Of a stretch of 64,000 nucleotides of DNA, positions 35,770 to 47,551 are shown piece by piece (position 1 is the first letter of the stretch; every line of letters begins with the position of its first letter). The translations under genes were made by a program, and so were the position numbers. Origin of the DNA: Ramlibacter tataouinensis TTB310 (lineage in GTDB: Bacteria > Pseudomonadota > Gammaproteobacteria > Burkholderiales > Burkholderiaceae_C); assembly GCF_000215705.1 (NCBI RefSeq), contig NC_015677.1:2058001-2122000 (forward strand), read 5' to 3'. The notes below the pieces were generated by a model. That model made no database searches. It was not told the DNA's origin and saw only the letters and a list, made by a program, of their open reading frames with translations.

Positions 35770-36765
35770 TCACTGGCCGCGCTGGTACTTGTTCACGGCG
35801 CGGTTGTGCTGGTCCAGCGTCTCGCTGAACTGGCTGCTGCCGTCGCCGCGGGCCACGAAGTACAAGGCCTTGCTGTCGGCCGGCCGCAGGGCCGCCAGCA
35901 GCGACGCCCCGCCCGGCATGGCGATGGGCGTGGGCGGCAGGCCGTTGCGGGTGTAGGTGTTCCAGGGCGTGTCGGCCTGCAGGTCGGCCTTGCGCAGGTT
36001 GCCGTTGAAGCTCTCGCCCAGGCCGTAGATGACGGTGGGGTCGGTTTGCAGCGGCATGCCGATGCGCAGGCGGTTGTTGAAGACCGCGGAGACCAGCGGC
36101 CGGTCGGCGCCGCGGCCGGTCTCCTTCTCCACGATGCTGGCCAGGATCAGCGCCTCGTACGGCGTCTTGGCGGCCGACTGCGGTGCCCGCTGCTTCCAGG
36201 CGCCGGTGAGCTGGCGCTCCATGGCCCGCAGGGCCCGCCGCAGCACGCCCAGGTCGCTGGAGCCCTTGCTGTAGGCGTAGGTGTCGGGGAAGAACTGGCC
36301 TTCCGGATGCACCCCGGGCAGGCCGATCAGCTTCATGACCTCTTCGTCGCTCAGGCCCTGGGTGTCGGGCTTGAGTTCCTCCGCCTTGGCCAGAGCGGCA
36401 CGGAACTGCCTGAAGGTCCAACCCTCCACCAGGGTGACGACCCGCTGGGCCTCCTCGCCACGGGCCAGCTTGGACAGCAGCTGCCGCGGCGTCAGCCCGG
36501 CAGGCAGCTCGTAGTTGCCGGCCTTGATCTGGCGCGCCTGGCCCGACAGGCGGAACCAGGCATACAGCAGGTCGGGATGCACCTGAACCCCCGCATCGGC
36601 CACGGCCTGGGCCACGCCGCGCGGCAGCGTGCCCGGCTGGATCGACAGCTCCACCAGAGGTGCCGCCATGGGCATGGGCTTTTGCACCCACCAGAAGGCG
36701 GCGCCCGCGGCGCCCAGGGCCAGCAACACCGCCAGCAAGAAAACTCTCGACAAGAAACGAAGCAC
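35770..36765 (-). CDS. mltG: Endolytic murein transglycosylase MltG
   Basis: A protein of about 331 residues starting at GTG 36765 ([26 protein letters not shown], a single membrane anchor). The YceG core contains [47 protein letters not shown] and the catalytic Glu in [12 protein letters not shown], ending [18 protein letters not shown]. It cuts nascent glycan strands in the periplasm. Divergent from ygfZ with 55 nt between starts. The start is uncertain because no clean ribosome site is seen. Confidence 0.92.
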   Translation of the reverse strand: MLRFLSRVFLLAVLLALGAAGAAFWWVQKPMPMAAPLVELSIQPGTLPRGVAQAVADAGVQVHPDLLYAWFRLSGQARQIKAGNYELPAGLTPRQLLSKLARGEEAQRVVTLVEGWTFRQFRAALAKAEELKPDTQGLSDEEVMKLIGLPGVHPEGQFFPDTYAYSKGSSDLGVLRRALRAMERQLTGAWKQRAPQSAAKTPYEALILASIVEKETGRGADRPLVSAVFNNRLRIGMPLQTDPTVIYGLGESFNGNLRKADLQADTPWNTYTRNGLPPTPIAMPGGASLLAALRPADSKALYFVARGDGSSQFSETLDQHNRAVNKYQRGQ

Positions 36766-36808
36766 GAGGACGCCGCCCCTTCGGGCCGGATGGATGTGGT
36801 GAGGGGAT

Positions 36809-36814
36809 GATAAT
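36809..36814 (+). promoter_or_regulatory. -10-like hexamer 6 nt before the ygfZ start
   Basis: GATAAT (5/6 match to consensus) followed by 6 nt and the GTG at 36821. No recognisable -35. GAGGGG at 36801-36806 is too far from the start to be a good ribosome site. Leaderless transcription is possible. Confidence 0.4.
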
Positions 36815-36820
36815 TCAGCG

Positions 36821-37741
36821 GTGAGCAAGCACCTGGAAGGCATCGCCCCCCTGCCCCACCTGGGCATCATCCGCGTCGAGGGCGAGGACGCGGCTTCTTT
36901 CCTGCACGGGCAGCTGACGCAGGACTTCGCCCTGCTGGGCCCGGGCGAGGCGCGCCTGGCGGCTTTTTGCAACGCCAAGGGCCGGATGCTGGCCAGCTTC
37001 GTCGGCTTCAAGCAGGGCGCGACCACCGTGCTGCTGGTCACGCCCCGCGAGGTGCTGGCGCCGGCGCTCAAGCGCCTGTCCATGTTCGTGCTGCGGGCTA
37101 AGGCGAAGCTGACCGATGCCACGGCCCACTTCATGCTGCAGGGCCTGGCCGGCAGCGCCGTCGCGCAGGTCGCCGGGCAGCCGGTGGCCGCGCCGTGGCG
37201 CCGGGTGGCTCTGGGCGGCGCCGATCTGGTCACCCTGCCGCCTGCGGACGGCCAGCCCAGGGCCTTGTGGATCGCCCCGTCCGGCACGCCGGTGCCGGCC
37301 GGCGCGCCTCTGGAAACGAGCCACTGGCAATGGGGCGAGGTGCGCAGCGCGGTCGCCTGGATCACGGCGCCGGTGGTCGAGGCATTCGTGCCGCAGATGC
37401 TCAACTACGAATCGGTGGGCGGCGTCAGCTTCAAGAAGGGCTGCTACCCGGGCCAGGAAGTGGTGGCGCGCAGCCAGTTCCGCGGCACGCTCAAGCGCCG
37501 CGCCTGGCTGGCGCACGCGCAGGCGGAACTCGCGGCCGGCCAGGAGGTGTTCCATCCCGCCGACGCTTCGCAGCCCTGCGGCCTGGTGGTCCAGGCCGCG
37601 GCCGCGCCCGGCGGCGGCTGGGACGCGATCGTCTCCCTCCAGACCGCGGCCGCCGATGGCTCGGCGCTGACGGTCGGCGCCGCTGCGGGCCCGGCGCTGG
37701 TCCTGCAGCCCCTGCCCTATCCGCTGCTCGAGGACATCTGA
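36821..37741 (+). CDS. ygfZ: tRNA-modifying/Fe-S cluster folate-dependent protein YgfZ (CAF17-like)
   Basis: A protein of 306 residues starting at GTG 36821. It has the GcvT-like folate-binding fold and the YgfZ signature GGVSFKKGCYPGQEVVARSQFRG, with the functionally required Cys (quoted in part). The opening EDAASFLHGQLTQDF is typical. It supports repair or assembly of Fe-S enzymes such as MiaB. The divergent neighbour is mltG, a conserved betaproteobacterial arrangement. Confidence 0.93.
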   Translation: MSKHLEGIAPLPHLGIIRVEGEDAASFLHGQLTQDFALLGPGEARLAAFCNAKGRMLASFVGFKQGATTVLLVTPREVLAPALKRLSMFVLRAKAKLTDATAHFMLQGLAGSAVAQVAGQPVAAPWRRVALGGADLVTLPPADGQPRALWIAPSGTPVPAGAPLETSHWQWGEVRSAVAWITAPVVEAFVPQMLNYESVGGVSFKKGCYPGQEVVARSQFRGTLKRRAWLAHAQAELAAGQEVFHPADASQPCGLVVQAAAAPGGGWDAIVSLQTAAADGSALTVGAAAGPALVLQPLPYPLLEDI

Positions 37742-37745
37742 GGCG

Positions 37746-38624
37746 CTACGGGCGCGGCGGCAAAGGGACCGCCATCTCCACGTGCGGGATGCCCGCCTCC
37801 TCGAACGGTTCGCCGCGCGCCACGAACCCCAGTCCGCGGTAGAAGCTCTCGGCGCTGCGCTGCGCATGCAGCATGACCTCGGTGTCGCCGCGCGCCGCGG
37901 CAGCCTGCAGCAGCGCCGCCATCACCTGCCGGCCGACCCCGCCGCCGCGCAGCACCGGGTGCACCGCCACGCGGCCGATCTGGGCCAACCCGCGGCGCGG
38001 CTGCAGCAGGCGGCCGGTGCCGACGGCCTGGCCGAGCCGGTTGTAGGCCACGGCATGCAGCGCGCCGGCATCGGCGGCATCCCATTCCAGCTCGGCCGGG
38101 ATGCGCTGCTCCTCGACGAAGACCCGGGTGCGGATGCGCGATGCATCGGCGCCCAGCGTGTCCCAGCTGCCGGTGCGCACCTGCAGCATGGGCTCGCCGG
38201 CCTCGTGGCCGGTGAGCACCTCGCGCAGCGCGGGGGGCACGGGCCGCGAGGTCTGGCTGGCCGGGTCGGCGAACACGTAAACCAGCTCGGCGGTGACCAG
38301 CAGGTCCTCGCCACGGAAGATGGCGCCATCGAACGCCATGGACGAGTTGCCGATGCGGCCGCAGCGCAGCGCGACCTGGAGCCGGTCGTCCATGCGGGCC
38401 GAGGCGTCGTACTGCACCGTGGCCTTCTTCAAGTACAGGTCGCCGCCCAGCTGGTGCATCGCCTCCTCGTACGGCAGCGCCAGCGCCCGCCAGTAGTCGG
38501 CCACCGCCGTGTCGAAGTACATCAGGTAGTGCGCGTTGAAGACGATCTTTTGCATGTCCACCTCGGCCCAGCGCACGCGCAGGTGGTGGAAGAAGCGGAA
38601 GCTGTCGCGGGTGGTCGTGGTCAT
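37746..38624 (-). CDS. Fused hotdog acyl-CoA thioesterase and GNAT acetyltransferase
   Basis: A protein of 292 residues with two domains. Residues 1-140 are a YbgC/4-hydroxybenzoyl-CoA thioesterase-type hotdog domain (HHLRVRWAEVDMQKIVFNAHYLMYFDTA; the catalytic Asp is in the AEVD...VFN stretch, quoted in part). Residues about 150-290 are a GNAT N-acetyltransferase with IGRVAVHPVLRGGGVGRQVM (acetyl-CoA-binding loop) and AESFYRGLGF. This would link release of an acyl group from CoA with transfer of an acyl group. Substrate unknown. ATG 38624 overlaps the stop of the hydrolase upstream. It converges on ygfZ, 4 nt apart. Confidence 0.88.
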   Translation of the reverse strand: MTTTTRDSFRFFHHLRVRWAEVDMQKIVFNAHYLMYFDTAVADYWRALALPYEEAMHQLGGDLYLKKATVQYDASARMDDRLQVALRCGRIGNSSMAFDGAIFRGEDLLVTAELVYVFADPASQTSRPVPPALREVLTGHEAGEPMLQVRTGSWDTLGADASRIRTRVFVEEQRIPAELEWDAADAGALHAVAYNRLGQAVGTGRLLQPRRGLAQIGRVAVHPVLRGGGVGRQVMAALLQAAAARGDTEVMLHAQRSAESFYRGLGFVARGEPFEEAGIPHVEMAVPLPPRP

Positions 38625-39571
38625 GGTGTGCTCGGACGAAGGGCCTCGGCCAGGGCGCGCGCCGCATCGGCATGGGCCTGCCGCGCCTCGGCCAGGGCCC
38701 GGCCCATCTTGATGAACTCGTGGGTGACGCCGCGGTAGATCTCCAGGGCCACCGGCACGCCGGCGGTCCGCAGCCTGTCGGCGTACAGCAGGCCTTCGTC
38801 CACCAGGGGGTCGCATTCGGCCAGGCCGAACCAGGCCGGCGCCACGCCTTCGACGTCGGGCGCATCGAGCGGCGCGAAACGCCAGTCCCCGCGGTCGGCC
38901 GGGTCGATGTAGTGGCCGAAGAAGTAGTCGATCAGGGCCCGGTCCAGCACCAGCCCCTGGCCGAAGCGCCGGTGCGAGGCCGTGTCCTGCCGCGCCGCGC
39001 AGCCGGGGTAGAACAGCAGCTGCAGGCGCAGCGGTAGGCCTGCATCGCGGGCCAGCAGCGCGCAAACGGCCGCCAGCGTGCCGCCCGCGCTGTCGCCGCC
39101 CACGGCCAGGCGGCGGCCGTCCAGCCGCAGTTCGCCGGCTTGGGCGGCCAGCCACTGCAAGGCATCCCAGGCGTCGTGCACCGCGGTGGGAAAGCGATGC
39201 TCTGGCGCCAAGCGGTAGTCCAGCGACACCACGGCGCAGCCGCTCAGGCGGCACAGCTCGCGGCACAGCGTGTCGTGCGAATCCACGCTTCCGATGGTGA
39301 AGCCGCCGCCGTGGAAGTACAGCAGCACCGGCAGGCCGGCCGCATCGCCGGCGTAGAGCCGCGCCCGCAGCCGCTGGCCGTCGCGCGCGGGGATGCCCAG
39401 GTCCTCCACCCGCGGCAGTGCGGCGCGCGGCACCTCCAGCACGCCGGCGGCGGCTTCGTACGCGGCGCGCGCCTGCTGCGGCGCCAAGGTGTGCAGCGGC
39501 GGATGGCCGGCCCGCGCCATGCGGTCGAGCACGGAGCGCATGGCGGGGGTCAGGGAGAGCTGCTGCGGCAA
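38621..39571 (-). CDS. Alpha/beta hydrolase of the hormone-sensitive lipase family
   Basis: A protein of up to 316 residues from TTG 39571 (the first ATG is at 39541, and both lack a ribosome site). It has the HSL oxyanion motif YFHGGGFTIG, nucleophile Ser in VGGDSAGGTLA, and the acid/base region AECDPLVDEG...GVTHEFIKMG. It is probably a cytoplasmic esterase for short acyl or aryl esters. It overlaps the thioesterase-GNAT gene (ATGA), suggesting joint action on acyl compounds. Divergent from the alcohol dehydrogenase gene. Confidence 0.88.
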   Translation of the reverse strand: MPQQLSLTPAMRSVLDRMARAGHPPLHTLAPQQARAAYEAAAGVLEVPRAALPRVEDLGIPARDGQRLRARLYAGDAAGLPVLLYFHGGGFTIGSVDSHDTLCRELCRLSGCAVVSLDYRLAPEHRFPTAVHDAWDALQWLAAQAGELRLDGRRLAVGGDSAGGTLAAVCALLARDAGLPLRLQLLFYPGCAARQDTASHRRFGQGLVLDRALIDYFFGHYIDPADRGDWRFAPLDAPDVEGVAPAWFGLAECDPLVDEGLLYADRLRTAGVPVALEIYRGVTHEFIKMGRALAEARQAHADAARALAEALRPSTP

Positions 39572-39618
39572 GGCGGGTGGCGTAAAGTGCGAGCCGATCG
39601 ATCCTACCGCGCGGCACC

Positions 39619-40755
39619 ATGGCCTTCATCTACTACGTCACCCAGATCCAGTTCGACTTCGGCGCCGTCGCGCTGCTCAAGGCCGAATGCCAGCGCGTGG
39701 GGATCACCCGCCCGCTGGTGGTCACCGACGCGGGCGTGCGCGCGGCCGGCGTGCTGCAGAAAGCGCTGGATGCGCTGACCGGCCTGCCGGTCGCCGTGTT
39801 CGACCAGACACCGTCCAATCCGACCGAGGCGGCGGTGCATGCGGCCGCGCAGCTCTACCGCGACCAGCGCTGCGACGGCCTGGTGGCGGTGGGCGGCGGC
39901 TCGGCCATCGACTGTGCCAAGGGCGTGGCCATCGCTGCCACGCACGAGGGCCCGCTCACCCGCTACGCCACCATCGAAGGCGGGTCGCCGCGCATCACCG
40001 ACCGGGTCGCGCCGCTGATTGCCGTGCCCACCACCAGCGGCACCGGCAGCGAAGTGGCGCGCGGCGCCATCATCATCGTCCAGGATGGCCGCAAGCTCGG
40101 CTTCCATTCCTGGCACCTGGTGCCCAAGGCTGCCATCTGCGACCCGGAGCTGACGCTGGGCCTGCCGCCGCGCCTGACGGCCGCCACCGGCATGGACGCC
40201 ATCGCGCACTGCATGGAAACCTTCATGTCGGCGGCGGTCAACCCGCCGGCCGACGGCATCGCGCTGGACGGGCTGGAGCGCGGCTGGGCCCATATCGAGC
40301 GCGCCACGCGCGACGGCAGCGACCGGGAGGCGCGCTTCCAGCTGATGAGCGCCTCCATGCAGGGCGCGATGGCGTTCCAAAAGGGACTGGGCTGCGTGCA
40401 TTCGCTCAGCCACAGCCTGGGCGGCGCCGACCCGCGGCTGCACCACGGCACGCTCAATGCCCTGTTCCTGCCGGCAGTGGTCCGGTTCAACGCGCAAGCC
40501 GAGCCCGTGCGCAAGGAACGCCGGCTGGAGCGCATGGCCCACGCCATGGGACTGGCCTCGGCCGGCGACGTGCCGGAGGCGATCCGCGACATGAACGCGC
40601 GCCTGGGTTTGCCCCAGGGCCTGGCCGAGATCGGCGTGCAGCGTTCGCTGTTCCCCAAGGTGATCGAGGGGGCCTTGGCCGATCACTGTCACAAGACCAA
40701 CCCGCGCCTGGCTTCCGCCCAGGATTACGAGGCCATGCTGGCAGCCTCCCTCTGA
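39619..40755 (+). CDS. Iron-containing (type III) alcohol dehydrogenase
   Basis: A protein of 378 residues. The nucleotide-binding GGGSAIDCAKG and the Fe-binding stretch GMDAIAHCMETFMS with HSLSHSLGG and LHHG (His/Asp metal ligands) are intact. The opening MAFIYYVTQIQFDFGAV is unusual for the family but the core is clear. It interconverts an alcohol and an aldehyde or ketone with NAD(P); substrate unknown. Convergent with the kinase gene across about 37 nt without a T-tract. Confidence 0.9.
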   Translation: MAFIYYVTQIQFDFGAVALLKAECQRVGITRPLVVTDAGVRAAGVLQKALDALTGLPVAVFDQTPSNPTEAAVHAAAQLYRDQRCDGLVAVGGGSAIDCAKGVAIAATHEGPLTRYATIEGGSPRITDRVAPLIAVPTTSGTGSEVARGAIIIVQDGRKLGFHSWHLVPKAAICDPELTLGLPPRLTAATGMDAIAHCMETFMSAAVNPPADGIALDGLERGWAHIERATRDGSDREARFQLMSASMQGAMAFQKGLGCVHSLSHSLGGADPRLHHGTLNALFLPAVVRFNAQAEPVRKERRLERMAHAMGLASAGDVPEAIRDMNARLGLPQGLAEIGVQRSLFPKVIEGALADHCHKTNPRLASAQDYEAMLAASL

Positions 40756-40792
40756 GCAAGGCGCGGCAGCTCGTCGCGACCTTGACAGCGCC

Positions 40793-41859
<1,067 letters not shown>

Positions 41860-41863
<4 letters not shown>

Positions 41864-42660
41864 TTGGGCACCCAGCCCGGCAGGCCGTCGCGCAGCCGGT
41901 CGCGCAGCCGGTCCGTCCATGGCGGGGTGCCGCGGCTGGCGGCGGGCGGCGGCGCGGCGCGGAACTCGTGCCGGATCGTCATTTCCTCGCCGGGCTCCAG
42001 GCGGATCTCCATGCGCAGCGGCTTGAAGCGACCATTGCGCACTTCCAGGGTATGGGCGCCGGCCGCGATGCGCATGCGGCTGAGCGGCGGCGTGCTTCCC
42101 TTGAGGTCGCCGTCCACCCAGATCTCGCCGGAGGGCCGGATCTCCAGCTGCAGCGTGGCCAGCTGCGGCTGCGACCAGCGCTGGCGCAGGGTACGGCCCA
42201 GGCCGCCCAGCGCGAGCAGGCCCACCACGCCGGCCGCGCCGACCATGTGCAGGCGCAGGCGCCGCGCCCCGGCCAGGGCCTGGTCGAACTGCGGCGTGGT
42301 GCGCAGCGCGGGCCGGCCTTCCTCGGCCACGGCCGCCGCGGCGGCAGTGTCCATGGCCTCGCCCATGGCCTGCATGCCCGAGTCCTGCCGGACCAGCTGC
42401 ACCGGCCCGTGGTGCAGGGCGATGAGCAGCCCGTCCTTGCGCGCGGCTCGCCGGGCCGCTTCCAGCACCGCCACCGGGCCGCCCAGGCCGATGACCGCCG
42501 CCGCGCCGTCCGCTTCCAGCACCAGGCGCTGGTCGGCCGGCCAGCCCGACAAGGCCCGGTCCAGCGCCGCCGCCAGGCGCTTGGCGGGGGCGCCGTCCAC
42601 CAGGCGCAGGTACAGCACGCTGGCTACCCGCGGCGCCAGCGTTGCGGGGATGTCCTTCAC
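41860..42660 (-). CDS. Degenerate nucleotide-cyclase-like domain plus PEGA-like domain membrane protein
   Basis: A protein of 266 residues starting at GTG 42660. Residues about 10-125 read like a class III adenylate/guanylate cyclase fold: RVASVLYLRLVDG, then EADGAAAVIGLGGPVAVLEAARR and LIALHHGPVQLV, then GEAMDTAAAAAV where cyclases have a GDAVNLAAR-like motif. The metal-binding Asp pair and base-recognition residues of active cyclases are not kept, so it is probably non-catalytic. A membrane helix (VGAAGVVGLLALGGLG) and a PEGA-like beta domain follow (LEIRPSGEIWVDGDLKGSTP, LSRMRIAAGAHTLEVRNGRFKP). It may sense or scaffold signals for the kinase it is coupled with. The cyclase-fold call is inference from pattern. 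Confidence 0.65.
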
Positions 42661-43772
42661 AAGGCCTCCAGTCGCGACGGGTCGGGGCGCGCGACCCATT
42701 CGGCGAACTCGTCCGCCAGCTGCCGACTGGCCGAGGCGGCGGCGCGCCATGCGGCGCTGCGGCCCCGCGTGTCACGGCCGAAGCGGCCGAAGTCGGTGCG
42801 GTCCGGCAGCTTGCCGCCCGGCAGGCGGCCGGCCACCCACGCCGGGTCGGGCGCCAGCAGCAGCATGTGGTCCAGGAAGGGCGTGGCGGCGTGGCGCCAG
42901 CGCCAGCCCTTGTCCAGCCAGCCGGGCACCACCGCCTTCTGGAAATGCGGGTACAGCACCAGGCCGCCCGCCGCCGTCGTGCCATTGCCGGGCGCTTGCG
43001 GGCGCAGGTAGTTCAGATGCAGGTGGTAGTCGGTGATGCCGCCGTCCCAGTAGGCGCCGCGCGGGGCGCCCGGGATGTCGTGCACCGCCTTCAGGGCGAA
43101 CGGGATCGAGCAGCTGGCCTGCAACGCATGGCTGAAATTGGCCTCGCTCAGCGCCACCTGCCGCGTGCGGTAGTCGCCGGTGGCGAAGGGCAGCGCGGCC
43201 GCGCCGCCCTCGCCCGGCGCCGAGAACACCACCCGCTCCAGCCACGCGCCGAGAGCCCTGCGGTGCACCGAGTTGCAGACGAAGGCTCCCAGGTAACCCA
43301 GGGGGGTCGCGATGCGGTGCTCGCGGGCCAGCACGTGCCGGCCGCGCGCCGTCACCACATGCAGCCGGAAGCGCGAATGCCCCAGCACCTCGGTCACGCG
43401 GCCGCCGTAGAAGGCCTGCAGGTTCTCGCCAAAGCGCAGCGACACATGCTCGGGCGTGGGCAAGCGCCGCCCGGGCGGAAGTTCGTACTCCTGGTGGATG
43501 TAGTCGTGCTCCAGCCGCTCGAGGGCCTGCACCGGATCGCGCAGGCAGGCGGTGGCCAGCCTCCAGGCGCCGATGGAGGCGCCCACCAGGTGGACGGGAT
43601 GGTCCGATTGCGGCAGCCATTGCCCGAACAGGAAACGGTCCAGCGGGCCCAGCACCAGACCCTTGGGCCCGCCGGCCGCGCCGGGCACGACGCCGATGTC
43701 GTGCGGCCGCAGCCCGTGCCGCTCGACGTGACGCCGGGCAGCGGGTCCGGCGTAGAGGCGCAGGGCGTGCAT
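42657..43772 (-). CDS. Patatin-like phospholipase
   Basis: A protein of 371 residues starting at ATG 43772. Nucleophile motif G-x-S-x-G in LVGASIGAWR, oxyanion GAAGGPKGL, and the catalytic Asp motif WDGGITDYH form the Ser-Asp dyad of patatin-type lipid acyl hydrolases. The rest is the family's alpha/beta fold with a long loop. It hydrolyses phospholipid or other acyl ester bonds at the inner face of the membrane. It is the first gene of the patatin-PEGA-kinase cluster; its stop overlaps the next start (GTGA). A TACAAT box 7 nt before the ATG suggests leaderless transcription. Confidence 0.9.
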   Translation of the reverse strand: MHALRLYAGPAARRHVERHGLRPHDIGVVPGAAGGPKGLVLGPLDRFLFGQWLPQSDHPVHLVGASIGAWRLATACLRDPVQALERLEHDYIHQEYELPPGRRLPTPEHVSLRFGENLQAFYGGRVTEVLGHSRFRLHVVTARGRHVLAREHRIATPLGYLGAFVCNSVHRRALGAWLERVVFSAPGEGGAAALPFATGDYRTRQVALSEANFSHALQASCSIPFALKAVHDIPGAPRGAYWDGGITDYHLHLNYLRPQAPGNGTTAAGGLVLYPHFQKAVVPGWLDKGWRWRHAATPFLDHMLLLAPDPAWVAGRLPGGKLPDRTDFGRFGRDTRGRSAAWRAAASASRQLADEFAEWVARPDPSRLEAL

Positions 43773-43779
43773 GCGCGAA

Positions 43780-43785
43780 ATTGTA
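43780..43785 (-). promoter_or_regulatory. -10 hexamer of the patatin-kinase cluster, 7 nt before the start codon
   Basis: TACAAT on the minus strand, then TTCGCGC, then ATG 43772. No -35 match and no ribosome site. The promoter would serve all three coupled genes. Confidence 0.45.
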
Positions 43786-43885
43786 GGAGGCCCGCCGTCC
43801 GCTGCTGCTGCAGGAACGGCATCAGGACCTCCGATTCCTCGCAGCGCCGCAACGCGTAGCACTCCTGCAACGCCGGGCACTGCGC

Positions 43886-46204
<2,319 letters not shown>

Positions 46205-46346
46205 TCGTGTAACTGCTCAGACGCCTGGGACGCGGCAGTGTGCCACAGCACGCCGGGCCATCCGCGACAGGAAGACGGCATCTCCTCCGACACGGGCGGC
46301 CCGGCGCCGGCGCGAAGAATTTCTCATTCCTTGAGGAGTTGTCCCT

Positions 46347-46961
46347 ATGCGAGCCCGAACCCTGGTCCTGATCGTCGCCATCGCCGCGGTGGTGCTGTTC
46401 GCCCTGCTGAACTGGCAGGAGTTCTCCCGCCCGACCACGCTGAACCTCGGCTGGCGCACGGCCACTGCCCCGCTGGGCCTGCTGCTGCTGGGCCTGCTCG
46501 GGCTGACACTGATCGCTTTCCTGGTCAGCAGCGCCTCGGCCCACACGCGCATGCTGATGGAAAGCCGGCAGAACGCCAAGGCGCTGCAAGCCCAGCGCGA
46601 TCTGGCCGACAAGGCCGAGGCTTCGCGCTTCACCGACCTGAGGCAGCAGCTAGACAACCACCTGCGCGAGACCCGCCAGCGCGAGACGACGGCCGCCGCC
46701 GAGTTCGAGAAGACCATGAGCAACCACCAGCGCGAACTGCGCAACCAGCTCGAGCAGATGCAGCGCTCGCTGTCCATGCGCCTGGGCGAGATGGAGGCGC
46801 GCATCGATGCACGGCTGGGCCACCAGCAGCCCATGGCCGCTCCCGCGATGGGCGCCGCGCCCGTGATCACGCCGCCGCGGCACACCGAGACGGTGAGCAG
46901 CACTGAGCATGTGGAGCCGGTACTCGGCCGCGGCGAGTTCACGTCCTCCCCCCGCGGTTGA
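46347..46961 (+). CDS. LapA-domain membrane protein with coiled coil
   Basis: A protein of 204 residues. Two membrane helices (LVLIVAIAAVVLFALLNW; LGLLLLGLLGLTLIAFLV) flank a short loop, as in LapA/DUF1049 proteins that control LPS assembly. A long predicted coiled coil follows (DLRQQLDNHLRETRQRETTAAAEFE), then a proline-rich tail. GAGGAG ribosome site. Divergent from tex, convergent with ogt across a stable stem-loop. Confidence 0.78.
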   Translation: MRARTLVLIVAIAAVVLFALLNWQEFSRPTTLNLGWRTATAPLGLLLLGLLGLTLIAFLVSSASAHTRMLMESRQNAKALQAQRDLADKAEASRFTDLRQQLDNHLRETRQRETTAAAEFEKTMSNHQRELRNQLEQMQRSLSMRLGEMEARIDARLGHQQPMAAPAMGAAPVITPPRHTETVSSTEHVEPVLGRGEFTSSPRG

Positions 46962-46967
46962 GCCGCG

Positions 46968-46989
46968 AGCGGCGCCATGCGGCGCCGCT
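46968..46989. other. Strong stem-loop between convergent genes
   Basis: AGCGGCGCC (46968-46976), ATGC loop, GGCGCCGCT (46981-46989) form a 9-bp perfect GC stem just after the LapA-domain gene and before the ogt-like stop. Without a T-tract it is not a classic intrinsic terminator on either strand; transcript-end protection or Rho-assisted termination is possible. Confidence 0.5.
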
Positions 46990-46991
46990 GC

Positions 46992-47546
46992 CTATGCCGG
47001 GTCGAACAGGCCCGGCGTAGCGCCGAACTGAGCCGTTTCGATCTGCAGCAGGCGCAGCTTGGTGGCAACGCCGCCGTCGGCCGAGAACCCGCCGGCGCCA
47101 TTGCGCGCCGCGAGCACACGGTGGCAAGACCCGACGGGCGCGAAGGGATTGCGTCCGAGTGCCTGGCCGACCGCGCGGGCGGCCCCGGGAACTCCCAGCA
47201 GGGCCGCCAGCTCGCCGTAGGTGAGCGTGCGGCCCGGCGCGATGGCGCGTGCGGCCTGGTAGACGCGGCATTCGAATTCGCCCAGCCCGCGCCAGTCCAG
47301 CGGCAGGTCGCGCAGGTCGTCGCGGCCGTGCGCCAGCAGGCCTTCGATGCGCTCGATCCAGCCTATCACCACGGTCGGCGGGGCGGCCTCCCGGGCGCCG
47401 GGAAAACGCTGCCGCATGCGCCGGCGCAGCACGGCCTCGTCCGCTTCGGGCAGGTGGACGCCGGCGATGGCGCCATCGTTCCAGGCCAGGGCGCAGGGGC
47501 CGACCGGCGTGGGAAACAGCGCGAGCCCGTGCGCCTGCGCCACCAT
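46992..47546 (-). CDS. Methylated-DNA--protein-cysteine methyltransferase-like protein (Ogt-type)
   Basis: A protein of 184 residues. The helix-turn-helix and active-site region reads LTYGELAALLGVPGAARAVGQALGRNPFAPVGSCHRVL (in part), with the reactive Cys conserved but the usual Pro-Cys-His-Arg changed to Ser-Cys-His-Arg, and a following GGFSADGG. It repairs O6-alkylguanine by transferring the alkyl group to the Cys. The N-terminal domain (FPTPVGPCALAWNDGAIAGVHLPE) is complete. The Ser replaces a highly conserved Pro, which could shift reactivity. It is 5 nt downstream of the GST-like gene. Confidence 0.85.
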   Translation of the reverse strand: MVAQAHGLALFPTPVGPCALAWNDGAIAGVHLPEADEAVLRRRMRQRFPGAREAAPPTVVIGWIERIEGLLAHGRDDLRDLPLDWRGLGEFECRVYQAARAIAPGRTLTYGELAALLGVPGAARAVGQALGRNPFAPVGSCHRVLAARNGAGGFSADGGVATKLRLLQIETAQFGATPGLFDPA

Positions 47547-47551
47547 GGGAC

